Source of the DNA: Prochlorococcus sp. AG-402-K22
Lineage (GTDB): Bacteria; Cyanobacteriota; Cyanobacteriia; PCC-6307; Cyanobiaceae
NCBI GenBank assembly: GCA_003216755.1
Contig: QCIJ01000006.1
Coordinates: 20,831-84,830, forward strand
DNA: 64,000 nt
Direction of reading: 5' to 3'
Shown: piece after piece, positions 17,195 through 27,167 of the stretch
How the letters are laid out: the number at the start of each line of letters is the position of its first letter
Position numbering within the stretch: position 1 is the stretch's first letter
The notes under the pieces: generated by a model
Seen by the model: the letters and a program-made list of their open reading frames with translations, nothing else
Told to the model about the DNA's origin: nothing
Database searches by the model: none
Made by a program: the position numbers and the translations under genes

Positions 17195-18712
17195 ATGATC
17201 AGCTCTCAGAAAGATATTTTTTTTAAGGCTTATAAAGAAGGTAAAAATTTTATACCTATCACTCAAACTTGGCCAGCTGATTTAGAGACTCCATTATCAA
17301 CTTGGTTAAAATTATCCGAAAAAGATTCACATGGTGTTTTTCTTGAATCCGTTGAAGGTGGTGAGAGTTTGGGGAGGTGGAGTATTATTGCTTCTAAACC
17401 TCTTTGGGAAGCTGTTTGCTACGGAGAAGAAATTGTCAAAACATGGAATAACGGAAAAACTGAAATACACAAAGGGGATCCTTTTAATATTTTAAAAACA
17501 TGGACAAACGAATATAAGTCATCACTGCTCGAAGATTTACCATCAATTGGACAGTTGTATGGTTCTTGGGGTTATGAATTAATTAATCGCATAGAACCAA
17601 GTGTTCCAATCAATGAAATTGAGGAAAATAATATACCTGATGGTTCCTGGATGTTTTTTGATCAATTAGTTGTTTTTGATCAGATAAAAAGATGTATAAC
17701 CGCTGTAGTTTATGCAGATACAACTTCTAAAGAGTCGTCTATTGAAGAAGTTTATCTAAACTCAATTTCTAAAATTAAGAAAACTAGAAATTTAATGAAA
17801 GTTCCTCTGGCAGAAAAAGAGTTTTTAGAATGGAATGAAAATGAAAATTTGAATTTAGACCTAGAAAGTAATTGGAAAAAAAAAGATTTTGAGGATGCAG
17901 TTCTCTCTGCAAAAGAATACATAAGAAGAGGAGATATCTTCCAAATCGTTATAAGTCAGAGATTTCATACTCTTGTCAATAATGATCCCTTTAATTTATA
18001 TAGAAGTTTAAGGATGGTTAATCCATCTCCATATATGTCATTTTTTGATTTTGGCTCATGGTATCTCATAGGTTCCAGTCCTGAAGTAATGGTTAAAGCT
18101 GAAAAAAACAAAAATAGTCAGATTGTAGCTAGCTTAAGACCAATAGCTGGTACAAGGCCCAGAGGTAATGATCCTCAAGAAGATCTTGAATTAGAAAAGG
18201 ATTTATTAAAAGATCCAAAAGAGATAGCTGAGCATGTAATGCTGATAGATCTTGGAAGAAATGATCTTGGAAGGGTTTGCGAAACTGGAACTGTGGAGGT
18301 AAAAGATTTAATGGTTATTGAGAAATATTCACATGTCATGCATATTGTGAGTGAAGTCGAAGGAATTTTAAAAAAAAACACAGATGTATGGGATTTGCTA
18401 AAGGCATGTTTTCCTGCTGGAACGGTAACTGGCGCGCCAAAAATTAGAGCTATGCAGTTGATTAAACACTTTGAAAAAGATGTTAGAGGGCCTTATGCGG
18501 GTGTTTATGGATCTATTGATATTAATGGGGCATTGAATACGGCAATTACAATAAGAACTATGATTGTTAAACCTTCAAAAGATGGAACATATAATGTATC
18601 AGTGCAGGCAGGTGCAGGTATAGTTGCTGATTCTTCGCCTGAGAATGAATATCAAGAGACTATTAATAAAGCTAAGGGAATACTAAAAGCAATAGCCTGT
18701 TTGGATAAATAA
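17195..18712 (+). CDS. trpE: Anthranilate synthase component I
   Basis: Makes anthranilate from chorismate as the first step of tryptophan synthesis; needs a separate glutamine amidotransferase (TrpG), not seen here. 505 residues with an N-terminal regulatory domain (LESVEGGESLGRWSII, including the Trp-site LES-type region) and a chorismate-binding domain: SPEVMVK, RPIAGTRPRG, DLGRNDLGRVC, and CFPAGTVTGAPKIRAM near residue 405. Full length. The next gene starts immediately after its stop. Confidence 0.97.
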   Translation: MISSQKDIFFKAYKEGKNFIPITQTWPADLETPLSTWLKLSEKDSHGVFLESVEGGESLGRWSIIASKPLWEAVCYGEEIVKTWNNGKTEIHKGDPFNILKTWTNEYKSSLLEDLPSIGQLYGSWGYELINRIEPSVPINEIEENNIPDGSWMFFDQLVVFDQIKRCITAVVYADTTSKESSIEEVYLNSISKIKKTRNLMKVPLAEKEFLEWNENENLNLDLESNWKKKDFEDAVLSAKEYIRRGDIFQIVISQRFHTLVNNDPFNLYRSLRMVNPSPYMSFFDFGSWYLIGSSPEVMVKAEKNKNSQIVASLRPIAGTRPRGNDPQEDLELEKDLLKDPKEIAEHVMLIDLGRNDLGRVCETGTVEVKDLMVIEKYSHVMHIVSEVEGILKKNTDVWDLLKACFPAGTVTGAPKIRAMQLIKHFEKDVRGPYAGVYGSIDINGALNTAITIRTMIVKPSKDGTYNVSVQAGAGIVADSSPENEYQETINKAKGILKAIACLDK

Positions 18713-19831
18713 ATGAGTCAACTTAATCTTTATAAAGGTTTTGAAGTAGAACTTTTCACAGGTTCTTTTAATTCTCATATTGGTGTTTCAGCAGATGTAG
18801 AAAAAAATTTTTCTAATTTTGTGAAAGAGCCTGATAACAGAAATGTTGAATACATAACAACACCTGAAAAAGACTACATGATGTTACATAGACAATTAAT
18901 AACTCCAAGAAAAAACTTAAGACATTGGCTAAATAACAAAGGGTTAACAATCATTCCCTCATCCACTCTTTGTTTCAAGCATGAAATGCAATTTCAAAGA
19001 TCTGATATTGAAAATGTTTATCATCAATTTATACAAGATAACTATGGGATCTCTATTGCAACTTCAAGTGTCCACATAAACATAGGAATAGATGACTTAG
19101 ATAAGCTTTTTGCTGCTATTAGATTAATAAGATCTGAGGCCGCTTTGTATCTATCAATAAGCGCTAGCTCACCTTTTTTGAATAATAACATTACGGAAAA
19201 TCACTCTCAGAGGTGGATTCAGTTTCCTAAAACACCTAGAAAAGTACCTATTTTTGAAAATCATAATTCCTATATCGCATGGATCGAGGAAAATATAGCT
19301 AATAAAAACATGCAAAATATAAGGCATTTTTGGTCTTCAATTAGACCAAATGGTCCCCAAAGGCCTTTAATGCTTGATCGTTTGGAATTGAGAATTTGTG
19401 ATTTTGTTCATGATATTAATTTGCTATTAGGGATAACAGCCATGCTAGAACTGAGGATTTTACATCTTTTTGACAACTTAAACACTTTAGATCCCTTGAC
19501 TGCAAGTATTTTTTCTTTTGAAGAATTATCAGAAATATGCGATCAAAATGAAATTTATGCTGCTCAAGATAGTCTTAATTCAGAGTTAATTCACTGGCAA
19601 GATGGCAAAAAAATTATTTGTAGAGAATGGATTCAAAACTTATTATCAGATTTATCACTAACCGCAGAAAAATTTAATATGAAATATCTTCTGGAACCTA
19701 TCCATAGAGTCCTTGAAGAAGGAAATCAATCTATGAAATGGATAAATCAATATAAAAAAGGTCTCTCTATTGAGCAAATAATGAAACTCACTATTGATGA
19801 TATGATCATCAATGAACAAGAGATTATTTGA
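18713..19831 (+). CDS. gshA: Glutamate-cysteine ligase, cyanobacterial type
   Basis: Forms gamma-glutamylcysteine, the first step of glutathione synthesis. 372 residues opening with LYKGFEVELFTGS and continuing with KDYMMLHRQLITPRKNLRHW and HFWSSIRPNGPQRPLMLDRLELRICDF, which I associate with the distinct cyanobacterial GCL family rather than the proteobacterial GshA. The ATG abuts the trpE stop, so the two are probably cotranslated although the pathways are unrelated. Confidence 0.88.
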   Translation: MSQLNLYKGFEVELFTGSFNSHIGVSADVEKNFSNFVKEPDNRNVEYITTPEKDYMMLHRQLITPRKNLRHWLNNKGLTIIPSSTLCFKHEMQFQRSDIENVYHQFIQDNYGISIATSSVHINIGIDDLDKLFAAIRLIRSEAALYLSISASSPFLNNNITENHSQRWIQFPKTPRKVPIFENHNSYIAWIEENIANKNMQNIRHFWSSIRPNGPQRPLMLDRLELRICDFVHDINLLLGITAMLELRILHLFDNLNTLDPLTASIFSFEELSEICDQNEIYAAQDSLNSELIHWQDGKKIICREWIQNLLSDLSLTAEKFNMKYLLEPIHRVLEEGNQSMKWINQYKKGLSIEQIMKLTIDDMIINEQEII

Positions 19832-19884
19832 TTATTTAAACAAAATTTTGATCTGAATATTTTTACTTGTGACATAATAATTAT

Positions 19885-22854
19885 ATGGAATCTTCCCAAC
19901 AGGATAAAAAAAATAAAATGGGTCTTATAAGTAACAATGATCCACTTGATAAAAATCGTCTTTTAATAGAAGAACTATGGGAAGCTGTTCTCAGAGAAGA
20001 ATGCCCAGAAGATCAAGCAGTCAGATTGATACAGCTTAAAGAATTAAGTTATTCAAAACAAATTGATGGTGTTAGTTCAAAAACTTTTAAAAATGAAATA
20101 GTTGATATTATTAATTCCATGGATTTGGCAGAATCTATTGCAGCAGCTAGGGCTTTTTCACTATATTTTCAACTAGTGAATATTTTGGAACAAAGAGTTG
20201 AGGAAGATAGATATATTCAAAGCTTTACCAATATGAATGTTCAAAAATCGCCAGATAATCTTGATCCTTTTGCCCCAGCGTTGGCTAGGCAAAATGCTCC
20301 AGTAACTTTTCGAGAACTATTTTATAGGCTTAGGAAACTAAATGTACCTCCAGGAAAATTAGAGGAGTTATTGCAGGAAATGGATATTCGTTTAGTCTTT
20401 ACTGCTCATCCGACTGAGATAGTAAGACATACTATTAGACATAAGCAAACTAGAGTCGCAAATTTGTTGAAAAAAATACAGGTTGAGCAATTTTTAACTA
20501 AAGAAGAAATCAATATTCTAAAAACTCAATTAAAAGAGGAAGTCAGACTTTGGTGGAGAACAGATGAATTGCATCAATTTAAGCCGTCCGTTTTAGATGA
20601 AGTTGATTATGCCTTGCATTATTTTCAGCAAGTTTTATTTAATGCAATGCCTCAATTGAGAGGTAGAATCTTTGAAGCACTTACCGAAAACTACCCAGAT
20701 GTTCAGATGCCCTCTGAATCTTTTTGCAATTTCGGTTCTTGGGTAGGATCCGATAGGGACGGGAATCCATCTGTTACTCCTGAGATAACATGGAGAACTG
20801 CCTGCTACCAAAGGCAGTTGATGTTGGAGAGATATATTACTGCATCATCTAACTTAAGAGATCAATTAAGTATCTCAATGCAATGGAGTCAAGTAAGCTC
20901 TTCTTTGTTAGAGTCTTTAGAAACAGATAGAGTTAAGTTCCCAGAAATCTATGAAGCTAGGGCGACAAGATACAGATCAGAACCTTACAGATTGAAATTA
21001 AGTTATATTTTAGAGAAGTTAAGGCTCACACAAGAAAGGAATAATTTATTAGCTGATAGTGGTTGGAAATCTGATTTAGAAGGGGAAATTGATACTAAAA
21101 ATATAGATAAAGTTGAAAACTTATATTACAAATCAGTCAGTGAATTTACCTATGATCTCGAACTGATTAAAAATAGTCTGATTAGTACAGATTTAACTTG
21201 CGAGGCGGTAAATACCTTGCTTACTCAGGTTCATATATTTGGATTTTCACTAGCAAGTTTAGATATTCGTCAGGAAAGCACAAGGCATAGTGACGCTATA
21301 CAAGAGCTTACAAATTATCTTGATTTGTCTGTCCTATATGACCAAATGTCTGAGGAAGAGAAAATTAAATGGCTTGTAGAGGAATTAAATACAAAAAGAC
21401 CTCTAATTCCTCCTGACGTCAACTGGACAAAAACTACAGAAGAAACCTTTTCAGTTTTTAAAATGGTTAAAAGACTGCAGCAAGAATTTGGAAGTCGTAT
21501 TTGTCATTCTTATGTAATTTCAATGAGTCATAGCGCATCTGATTTGCTTGAAGTTCTTTTATTGGCCAAAGAAATGGGACTCCTTGATCAAAAGTCACAA
21601 AAGTCAAAATTATTGGTCGTTCCTCTTTTCGAAACTGTTGAAGACCTTAAAAGAGCCCCAGAAGTAATGGAAAAATTGTTTAAATTAGATTTTTACAGAT
21701 CACTATTGCCAAAAGTTGGAGAATCATTTAAACCTCTTCAAGAATTAATGCTTGGATATTCTGATAGCAATAAAGATTCAGGGTTTGTTTCCAGTAATTG
21801 GGAAATTCATAGAGCCCAAATAGCTCTTCAAAATCTTGCAAGTAGAAATAACATATTGCTAAGACTTTTTCATGGAAGAGGCGGTTCTGTAGGTAGAGGG
21901 GGAGGACCAGCCTACCAGGCGATATTGGCACAACCCAGTGGTACTCTTAAAGGGCGAATAAAAATAACAGAACAAGGTGAAGTATTAGCTTCAAAATATA
22001 GTCTTCCTGAACTGGCTTTGTATAATCTAGAGACAGTTACTACTGCAGTTATTCAAAATAGTTTGGTGAATAATAGGCTTGATGCCACTCCAGAATGGAA
22101 TCAATTAATGTCAAGGCTTGCAGAATCATCAAGGTCTCACTACAGAAAATTAGTTCATGAAAATCCAGATTTATTAAATTTCTTTCAGGAAGTCACTCCA
22201 ATAGAAGAAATAAGTAAATTACAAATATCTAGTAGACCTGCCAGAAGAAAAAAAGGTGCTAAAGATTTGTCAAGTTTAAGGGCTATTCCATGGGTATTTG
22301 GTTGGACACAAAGTAGATTTCTTTTGCCAAGTTGGTTTGGAGTAGGAACTGCATTATCATCCGAATTAAATTCTGACCCACAACAAATTGAACTATTAAG
22401 AGTTCTCCATCAAAGATGGCCATTTTTTAGGATGCTCATATCTAAGGTAGAGATGACATTATCTAAGGTTGATTTGGAAGTTGCCAAATATTATGTTGAC
22501 ACTCTTGGCAGTAAAGAAAATAAAGATTCTTTTGATGTTATTTTTGAAGTAATTTCTAAAGAATATAATCTTACAAAATCTTTAATACTTGAAATTACTG
22601 GTAAAAATAAGCTCCTTGAATCTGATAGAGACTTAAAGTCATCAGTTAGCTTGAGAAATAAGACAATAATCCCATTGGGATTTTTACAGGTTTCGCTTTT
22701 AAGAAGGCTTAGGGATCAAACAAGGCAACCTCCAATTAGCGAATTTATTATTGAAAAAGATGAATCTAGAAGAGCTTACAGTAGAAGTGAACTGTTGAGG
22801 GGGGCACTTTTAACTATTAATGGGATAGCAGCAGGCATGAGAAATACAGGTTGA
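19885..22854 (+). CDS. ppc: Phosphoenolpyruvate carboxylase
   Basis: Carboxylates PEP to oxaloacetate, the main anaplerotic reaction supplying carbon skeletons. 989 residues, normal for cyanobacteria. Catalytic motifs are intact: [15 protein letters not shown] with the essential histidine near residue 174, [11 protein letters not shown] near 623, [14 protein letters not shown] near 661, and the terminal [10 protein letters not shown]. There is no plant-type N-terminal phosphorylation motif. A small GNAT-like gene follows 3 nt downstream. Confidence 0.98.
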   Translation: MESSQQDKKNKMGLISNNDPLDKNRLLIEELWEAVLREECPEDQAVRLIQLKELSYSKQIDGVSSKTFKNEIVDIINSMDLAESIAAARAFSLYFQLVNILEQRVEEDRYIQSFTNMNVQKSPDNLDPFAPALARQNAPVTFRELFYRLRKLNVPPGKLEELLQEMDIRLVFTAHPTEIVRHTIRHKQTRVANLLKKIQVEQFLTKEEINILKTQLKEEVRLWWRTDELHQFKPSVLDEVDYALHYFQQVLFNAMPQLRGRIFEALTENYPDVQMPSESFCNFGSWVGSDRDGNPSVTPEITWRTACYQRQLMLERYITASSNLRDQLSISMQWSQVSSSLLESLETDRVKFPEIYEARATRYRSEPYRLKLSYILEKLRLTQERNNLLADSGWKSDLEGEIDTKNIDKVENLYYKSVSEFTYDLELIKNSLISTDLTCEAVNTLLTQVHIFGFSLASLDIRQESTRHSDAIQELTNYLDLSVLYDQMSEEEKIKWLVEELNTKRPLIPPDVNWTKTTEETFSVFKMVKRLQQEFGSRICHSYVISMSHSASDLLEVLLLAKEMGLLDQKSQKSKLLVVPLFETVEDLKRAPEVMEKLFKLDFYRSLLPKVGESFKPLQELMLGYSDSNKDSGFVSSNWEIHRAQIALQNLASRNNILLRLFHGRGGSVGRGGGPAYQAILAQPSGTLKGRIKITEQGEVLASKYSLPELALYNLETVTTAVIQNSLVNNRLDATPEWNQLMSRLAESSRSHYRKLVHENPDLLNFFQEVTPIEEISKLQISSRPARRKKGAKDLSSLRAIPWVFGWTQSRFLLPSWFGVGTALSSELNSDPQQIELLRVLHQRWPFFRMLISKVEMTLSKVDLEVAKYYVDTLGSKENKDSFDVIFEVISKEYNLTKSLILEITGKNKLLESDRDLKSSVSLRNKTIIPLGFLQVSLLRRLRDQTRQPPISEFIIEKDESRRAYSRSELLRGALLTINGIAAGMRNTG

Positions 22855-22857
22855 TAA

Positions 22858-23304
22858 TTGCAATATTTTTCTAAAAAAAAACTTGTTCTTCCAGAAGGTT
22901 ATTTTGTTAATTCTTCCAAGATTCCATTAGCAAAAGAAGTTAACAAACTTTTAGCGAATTGCGGTTGTGAGACATTCCCAATGGAACCCCTTTCTGAGGC
23001 TATTCAGAAAAGTAATTTTTTTTTCACAATAGAAAATGAATTAGGAAATAAATTATATGGTTTTGTAAGAGTTACATCAGACAGGGGATTAAATGCTAAC
23101 TTATGGAATTTAAGTGCAGTAAAAGGTAATAATCAGGAACTTTTTTATTCAATATTGTTACAAGTAACTCTTGAAAAAATAAATATAGAAATGCCTGGAT
23201 GTAGCATTTCTGTTCAGGCTCCAGAGTCTTCATTTAAAAGTCTAGAAGAAATCGGATTTATATTAGATCCAAACGGAATAAGAGTTATGGGGTATAAACT
23301 TTAA
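22858..23304 (+). CDS. Possible GNAT-like protein of unknown function
   Basis: A 148-residue protein starting at a TTG 3 nt after ppc. The layout (NFFFTIENELGNKLYGFVRV then a central strand and helix, then SFKSLEEIGFILDPNGIRVMGY) looks like a GNAT N-acetyltransferase fold, with the final GF-P-GIRVMGY resembling its last strands, but the acetyl-CoA RxxGxG/A loop is not apparent. It could be an inactive or very divergent member. Probably cotranscribed with ppc. Confidence 0.6.
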   Translation: MQYFSKKKLVLPEGYFVNSSKIPLAKEVNKLLANCGCETFPMEPLSEAIQKSNFFFTIENELGNKLYGFVRVTSDRGLNANLWNLSAVKGNNQELFYSILLQVTLEKINIEMPGCSISVQAPESSFKSLEEIGFILDPNGIRVMGYKL

Positions 23305-23315
23305 TAATAACGTTA

Positions 23316-23389
23316 CGAGCATGGAGGGATTCGAACCCCCGACTCTCAGAACCGGAATCTGATGCTCTATCCAACTGAGCTACATGCCC
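23316..23389 (-). tRNA. trnR: tRNA-Arg (anticodon CCG)
   Basis: Complete cloverleaf on the minus strand, 74 nt including discriminator G: acceptor GGGCATG/CATGCTC (one G-T), D arm with AGCTCAGTTGGATAGAGC, anticodon arm TCAGA-TTCCGGT-TCTGA giving CCG, and T arm GGGGGTTCGAATCCCTC. No encoded CCA. Its 5' end overlaps, on the opposite strand, the only ATG available to recF. Confidence 0.97.
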
Positions 23390-24559
23390 TTTTATTTTTT
23401 CAATTTCTTTAAAGAAAATCTAAATATATTAAATTTAGCTAATTTAATTAATGAACGCATCAAGAAAATTTTTTTAAATAAATTAAAAATTAAAAATTTT
23501 CGGAACCATAAAAGTTTTGGAATTGACCTAAAAGAGCAAAGAACAATCGTTCTTGGCTGTAATGGCATTGGCAAGTCAAATTTACTTGAATCTATTGAAT
23601 TTTTAAGTCAATTAAAATCTAATAGAGCATTAAGTGATAAAGATTTAATAGAAAATGATAGTGATATGGCCGAAGTTATAGGACAAATAGATTTTAGAGA
23701 TGATTTAAAGTTAAATTTATTCAGAAAAGGCTCGAAAAAAATTTATGTCAATGATTCAATCTTGAAAAAGCAGAGCGAAATAAAGAACTATATTAGGAGT
23801 GTGTGTTTTTGCTCGAGTGATATAGGTATCATTAGAAATGAGCCTAGTTATCGCAGAATATGGATTGATAAAGTTGTATCTCAGCTTGAACCAGTATATT
23901 TAGACTTGATAAGTAGATTTAACAGGCTTTTAAAGCAAAGAAGTCATTATTGGCGTTCAGAAAGCTTCCAAAATGATCAATCATCAGAAATTGTTGAAAG
24001 CTTTGATATTCAAATGTCAATAATAAGTACAAGAATTTTTAGGCGTAGAAGAAGGGCTTTATTAAAAATAAAACCATATGTTGAATATTGGCATAGATAT
24101 TTAAGTAAATCTAAAGAGCACATAGGCATAAATTATCTTTCAGGGATACAAAAAATAAGCTCAGAAGAAGAAGAAGAAGAAGTTATTATTAAGAAAATAG
24201 TAGAACAACTAATAATTCAGCGTCCTATTGAATCATTGACTGGTAAATGTAATTTTGGCCCTCATCGTGATGATGTTGAGTTTCTCATAAATAATATTTC
24301 AGTTAGAAAATATGGTTCATCTGGCCAGCAAAGAACTTTCATCTTGGCTTTAAAAATGGCAGAATTAGATTTATTAACTAAAACATTAAATGTCCCTCCA
24401 ATACTCATTTTGGATGATGTCTTGGCCGAATTAGACATAACAAGACAAAATTTATTATTAAATTCTGTCGGAAAAGATAGTCAATGTTTTATTAGTGCGA
24501 CACATTTAGATAAATTTAATCAATCTTTCTTAGGCTCTTCACAAATGATTTACTTGTAA
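23384..24559 (+). CDS. recF: DNA replication and repair protein RecF
   Basis: An SMC-like ATPase that loads RecA at gaps. The Walker A LGCNGIGKSNLLESI starts near residue 57, the ABC signature region is KYGSSGQQRTFILALKMAEL, and the Walker B is PPILILDDVLAELD. The body begins at about residue 31 (LNKLKIKNFRNHKSF). The only in-frame ATG is at 23384, six bases inside the antisense of tRNA-Arg; otherwise a rare ATT codon closer to the conserved part would be required. A SEEEEEE tract at about residue 261 is unusual but in-frame. Confidence 0.9.
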   Translation: MPFYFFNFFKENLNILNLANLINERIKKIFLNKLKIKNFRNHKSFGIDLKEQRTIVLGCNGIGKSNLLESIEFLSQLKSNRALSDKDLIENDSDMAEVIGQIDFRDDLKLNLFRKGSKKIYVNDSILKKQSEIKNYIRSVCFCSSDIGIIRNEPSYRRIWIDKVVSQLEPVYLDLISRFNRLLKQRSHYWRSESFQNDQSSEIVESFDIQMSIISTRIFRRRRRALLKIKPYVEYWHRYLSKSKEHIGINYLSGIQKISSEEEEEEVIIKKIVEQLIIQRPIESLTGKCNFGPHRDDVEFLINNISVRKYGSSGQQRTFILALKMAELDLLTKTLNVPPILILDDVLAELDITRQNLLLNSVGKDSQCFISATHLDKFNQSFLGSSQMIYL

Positions 24560-24610
24560 CTTTAAAACTAACAATTTTTAGCTAATCTTATAGACATATA
24601 AATTTCATTA

Positions 24611-25045
24611 ATGGAAGGTTCCAAAAAAAATCAAATTTTAAGTTCTTTTTGTAATGATGAAAAATTAATTCATCAGAGTAAGCACCTTTTATTGGAACTT
24701 TATGGATGTGATTACCAAAAATTAAATGATGAATCCTTTTTGCGTTGTTCGTTAAATAGAGCTGCAAAATTGGCAAAGGCATCGGTTCTGAATTTGATAA
24801 GTAATAAATTTGAACCTCAAGGAGTTACAGCAATTGCATTACTGGCTGAATCCCATATTTCAATCCATACTTGGCCTGAATCTAATTATTCTGCAGTCGA
24901 TATTTTTACATGTGGTCAAAATATGCAACCAGAATTTGCTAGTCAATATTTAATTGAAACTTTGAAGGCTGAAGAACATTTCTTACGTATTCTTAAGCGA
25001 AATCCACCTTCATCAGTTCTAAAAGAGATTAGAACGGTTGCTTAA
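24611..25045 (+). CDS. speD: S-adenosylmethionine decarboxylase proenzyme
   Basis: Makes decarboxylated SAM, the aminopropyl donor for spermidine. A prokaryotic SpeH-type protein of 144 residues. The self-cleavage site is LLAE-SHISIHTWPE, with Glu80-Ser81 yielding the pyruvoyl group; catalytic His and Cys (Cys101 in IFTCGQ) are present. The N-terminal ~20 residues exceed the shortest family members. It lies between recF and larE. Confidence 0.95.
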   Translation: MEGSKKNQILSSFCNDEKLIHQSKHLLLELYGCDYQKLNDESFLRCSLNRAAKLAKASVLNLISNKFEPQGVTAIALLAESHISIHTWPESNYSAVDIFTCGQNMQPEFASQYLIETLKAEEHFLRILKRNPPSSVLKEIRTVA

Positions 25046-25055
25046 CTTGCAATAT

Positions 25056-25880
25056 TTATCTATTTAATTTTCCGCTAATTAATCCTTCAAGATCTAAACT
25101 TGTGCAATTAAATCCTAAATCAGAAAAATATTGAACTAAATCGCCAAAATTATATTTTTTAAAAAAATGCTTTAATTCCTCTTGGGGGATTTCAATTCTT
25201 GCGGTGGATCCTTGGCATCTAACTCTAACCTCTGATAAACCTCCTTTTTTTAGGTATTCTTCAGCTTTTTCAACCATCTTGAGCCTTTCACTAGTTATTT
25301 CATGGCCATAAGGAAATCTTGAAGATAAGCAAGGTTGAGCAGGTTTATCCCACCATGGGAAACCTAATGCTCTTGATATATCCCTAATATCTTTTTTTGA
25401 AAATTTAAATTTTGCGAGGGGAGAAATAACTCCTGCTTGTTTAGCAGCTTTTATACCAGGCCTAAAGTCTTTTAGATCATCAAGATTGACTCCATCTAAA
25501 ACAATCTTGTAATTCAGTTTTTTAGACAAATATGTTGTATGTTTGTGAAGCTCTTTTTTGCATGCAAAGCACCTGTCTTGTGGATTTTTACTATAACTTG
25601 ACTCTTCTAATTCAGATGTTTTAATTTCTAAATGATTCACTCCAATCCATTTTGCTTGACTCCTTGCTTCTTCACGCAGTGTATTGGCTAAGGCAGGAGA
25701 AATACCAGTAATTGCAATTGCTTTGCTACCTAATTGCTCAAACGCTAATGAGGCTACTAGTGTACTATCAACTCCTCCTGAATAAGCAATACAAACACTA
25801 TCGAGGTTCTTAATGTATCTTCTAATTGTAAATAGTTTTTCATTTTGTTCATCAGACAGAATTTCTAGTTGATTGAACAT
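25056..25880 (-). CDS. larE: LarE-like PP-loop ATP-dependent sulfur transferase
   Basis: An ATP pyrophosphatase of the ExsB/LarE family, 274 residues from the ATG at 25880 (a TTG seven codons upstream is also possible). The PP-loop SGGVDST is at residues 34-40, CFAC at 104-107 and PAQPCLSSRFPYG with Cys184 at the position of the sacrificial cysteine of LarE. Known LarE inserts sulfur into the nickel-pincer cofactor with LarB and LarC; neither is in this window, so its substrate here is uncertain. Confidence 0.82.
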   Translation of the reverse strand: MFNQLEILSDEQNEKLFTIRRYIKNLDSVCIAYSGGVDSTLVASLAFEQLGSKAIAITGISPALANTLREEARSQAKWIGVNHLEIKTSELEESSYSKNPQDRCFACKKELHKHTTYLSKKLNYKIVLDGVNLDDLKDFRPGIKAAKQAGVISPLAKFKFSKKDIRDISRALGFPWWDKPAQPCLSSRFPYGHEITSERLKMVEKAEEYLKKGGLSEVRVRCQGSTARIEIPQEELKHFFKKYNFGDLVQYFSDLGFNCTSLDLEGLISGKLNR

Positions 25881-25893
25881 ACTAATTACTTTA

Positions 25894-25925
25894 AAATTCA
25901 AATTACCTATGCATAGGTTGAATTT
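25894..25925. promoter_or_regulatory. Extended palindrome between larE and the cobO-like gene
   Basis: ACCTATGCATAGGT (25905-25918) is a perfect 14-bp palindrome. Outside it, AAATTCA (25894-25900) pairs with TGAATTT (25919-25925), leaving a 4-nt bulge on the left. It lies 14-45 nt upstream of the larE ATG and about 64 nt upstream of the divergent CobO-like start. It fits an operator for a dimeric regulator, or a hairpin in the larE leader. No regulator is known to me for this sequence. Confidence 0.5.
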
Positions 25926-25988
25926 ATTATTAAATTTTTAATAATATTATTAACTATATCTTAGATTATATTTACCCACGTTGTTCAA

Positions 25989-27149
25989 TTGACAAATATA
26001 AGAAGAAATAGAGGTATTGGAATTGTCACAGCAAGTGACAGTCAAGAAAGATCACAAGGTCAACTACATATTTATGATGGGGAAGGGAAGGGTAAAAGTC
26101 AGGCTGCTTTGGGTGTTGTGCTAAGGACAATTGGATTAGGAATATGCGAAAAAAGACAGTCGAGAGTACTTCTTCTCAGATTTTTAAAGGGACCTGAGAG
26201 GTCATATGATGAGGATGCAGCTATAGAGGCCCTACAAAGAGGTTTCCCACACTTAATTGACCATGTAAGGACAGGAAGGTCGGAATTCTTTGCTGAAGAC
26301 CAGGTGACAAAATTTGATATTAATGAGGCTGAGAGAGGTTGGAATATTGCAAAAGGAGCAATTGCTAGTTCTCTTTATTCTGTTGTTGTACTAGATGAGC
26401 TGAATCCAGTTCTTGATTTAGGAATGCTTGATATCAAAGAAGTTGTTGATTCTCTTCAAAATCGTCCTGATGGACTGGAAATAATTATTACTGGAAGGGC
26501 AGCCCCTCCTTCTTTGGTGAGAATATCTCAACTTCATTCAGAAATGAGATCACGTTTAAAAGGAGACTTATCAAAACTTAATGGACAAAAGAGATATACT
26601 GGTGGAATTGAGATATACACAGGCGAGGGAAAAGGTAAATCCACAAGTGCACTTGGCAAGGCTCTTCAAGCTATTGGTAAAGGAATATCTCAAGATAAAA
26701 GTCATAGAGTTTTAATTTTACAGTGGTTAAAAGGCGGAACTGGCTACACAGAAGATGCTGCTATAGAAGCATTGAGAGAAAGTTACCCACATTTGGTAGA
26801 TCATTTACGCTCAGGGAGAGATGCGATCGTGTGGAGAGGCCAGCAAAAACCAATTGATTACATTGAGGCTGAAAGAGCATGGGAAATAGCTCAAGCAGCT
26901 ATTTTGAGTGGTTTGTATAAAACAATTATTTTGGATGAATTGAACCCAACTGTTGATTTAGAGCTGCTACCTGTGGAATCAATACATCAAACGCTCTTAA
27001 AAAAACCAGCAGAGACAGAAGTAATTATTACTGGTAGATGTAAAAATGAACCTTCATATTTTGAACTCGCTGATGTTTACTCTGAAATGGTCTGTCATAA
27101 GCATTACGCTAATGTTGGAGTTGATTTGAAAAGAGGTGTAGATTACTAA
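25989..27149 (+). CDS. Tandem-duplicated CobO/BtuR-type adenosyltransferase-like protein
   Basis: 386 residues made of two homologous P-loop domains, each resembling cob(I)alamin adenosyltransferase of the CobO/BtuR family, which is normally a single ~200-residue domain. Repeat 1 has Walker A GEGKGKSQAALG (from residue 31) and VVLDELNPVLD; repeat 2 has GEGKGKSTSALG (from residue 212) and IILDELNPTVD. Both keep EDAAIEAL-PHL-DH-R-GR. Start is TTG. It may adenosylate corrinoids, or have another ATP-dependent role; the two-domain form is notable. Confidence 0.85.
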   Translation: MTNIRRNRGIGIVTASDSQERSQGQLHIYDGEGKGKSQAALGVVLRTIGLGICEKRQSRVLLLRFLKGPERSYDEDAAIEALQRGFPHLIDHVRTGRSEFFAEDQVTKFDINEAERGWNIAKGAIASSLYSVVVLDELNPVLDLGMLDIKEVVDSLQNRPDGLEIIITGRAAPPSLVRISQLHSEMRSRLKGDLSKLNGQKRYTGGIEIYTGEGKGKSTSALGKALQAIGKGISQDKSHRVLILQWLKGGTGYTEDAAIEALRESYPHLVDHLRSGRDAIVWRGQQKPIDYIEAERAWEIAQAAILSGLYKTIILDELNPTVDLELLPVESIHQTLLKKPAETEVIITGRCKNEPSYFELADVYSEMVCHKHYANVGVDLKRGVDY

Positions 27150-27167
27150 ATATTCATTCTTAAAATA

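Noticed and set aside
24167..24182. GAA repeat in recF as a frameshift or microsatellite problem
   Set aside because: The tract stays in frame and the downstream signature and Walker B motifs are intact.
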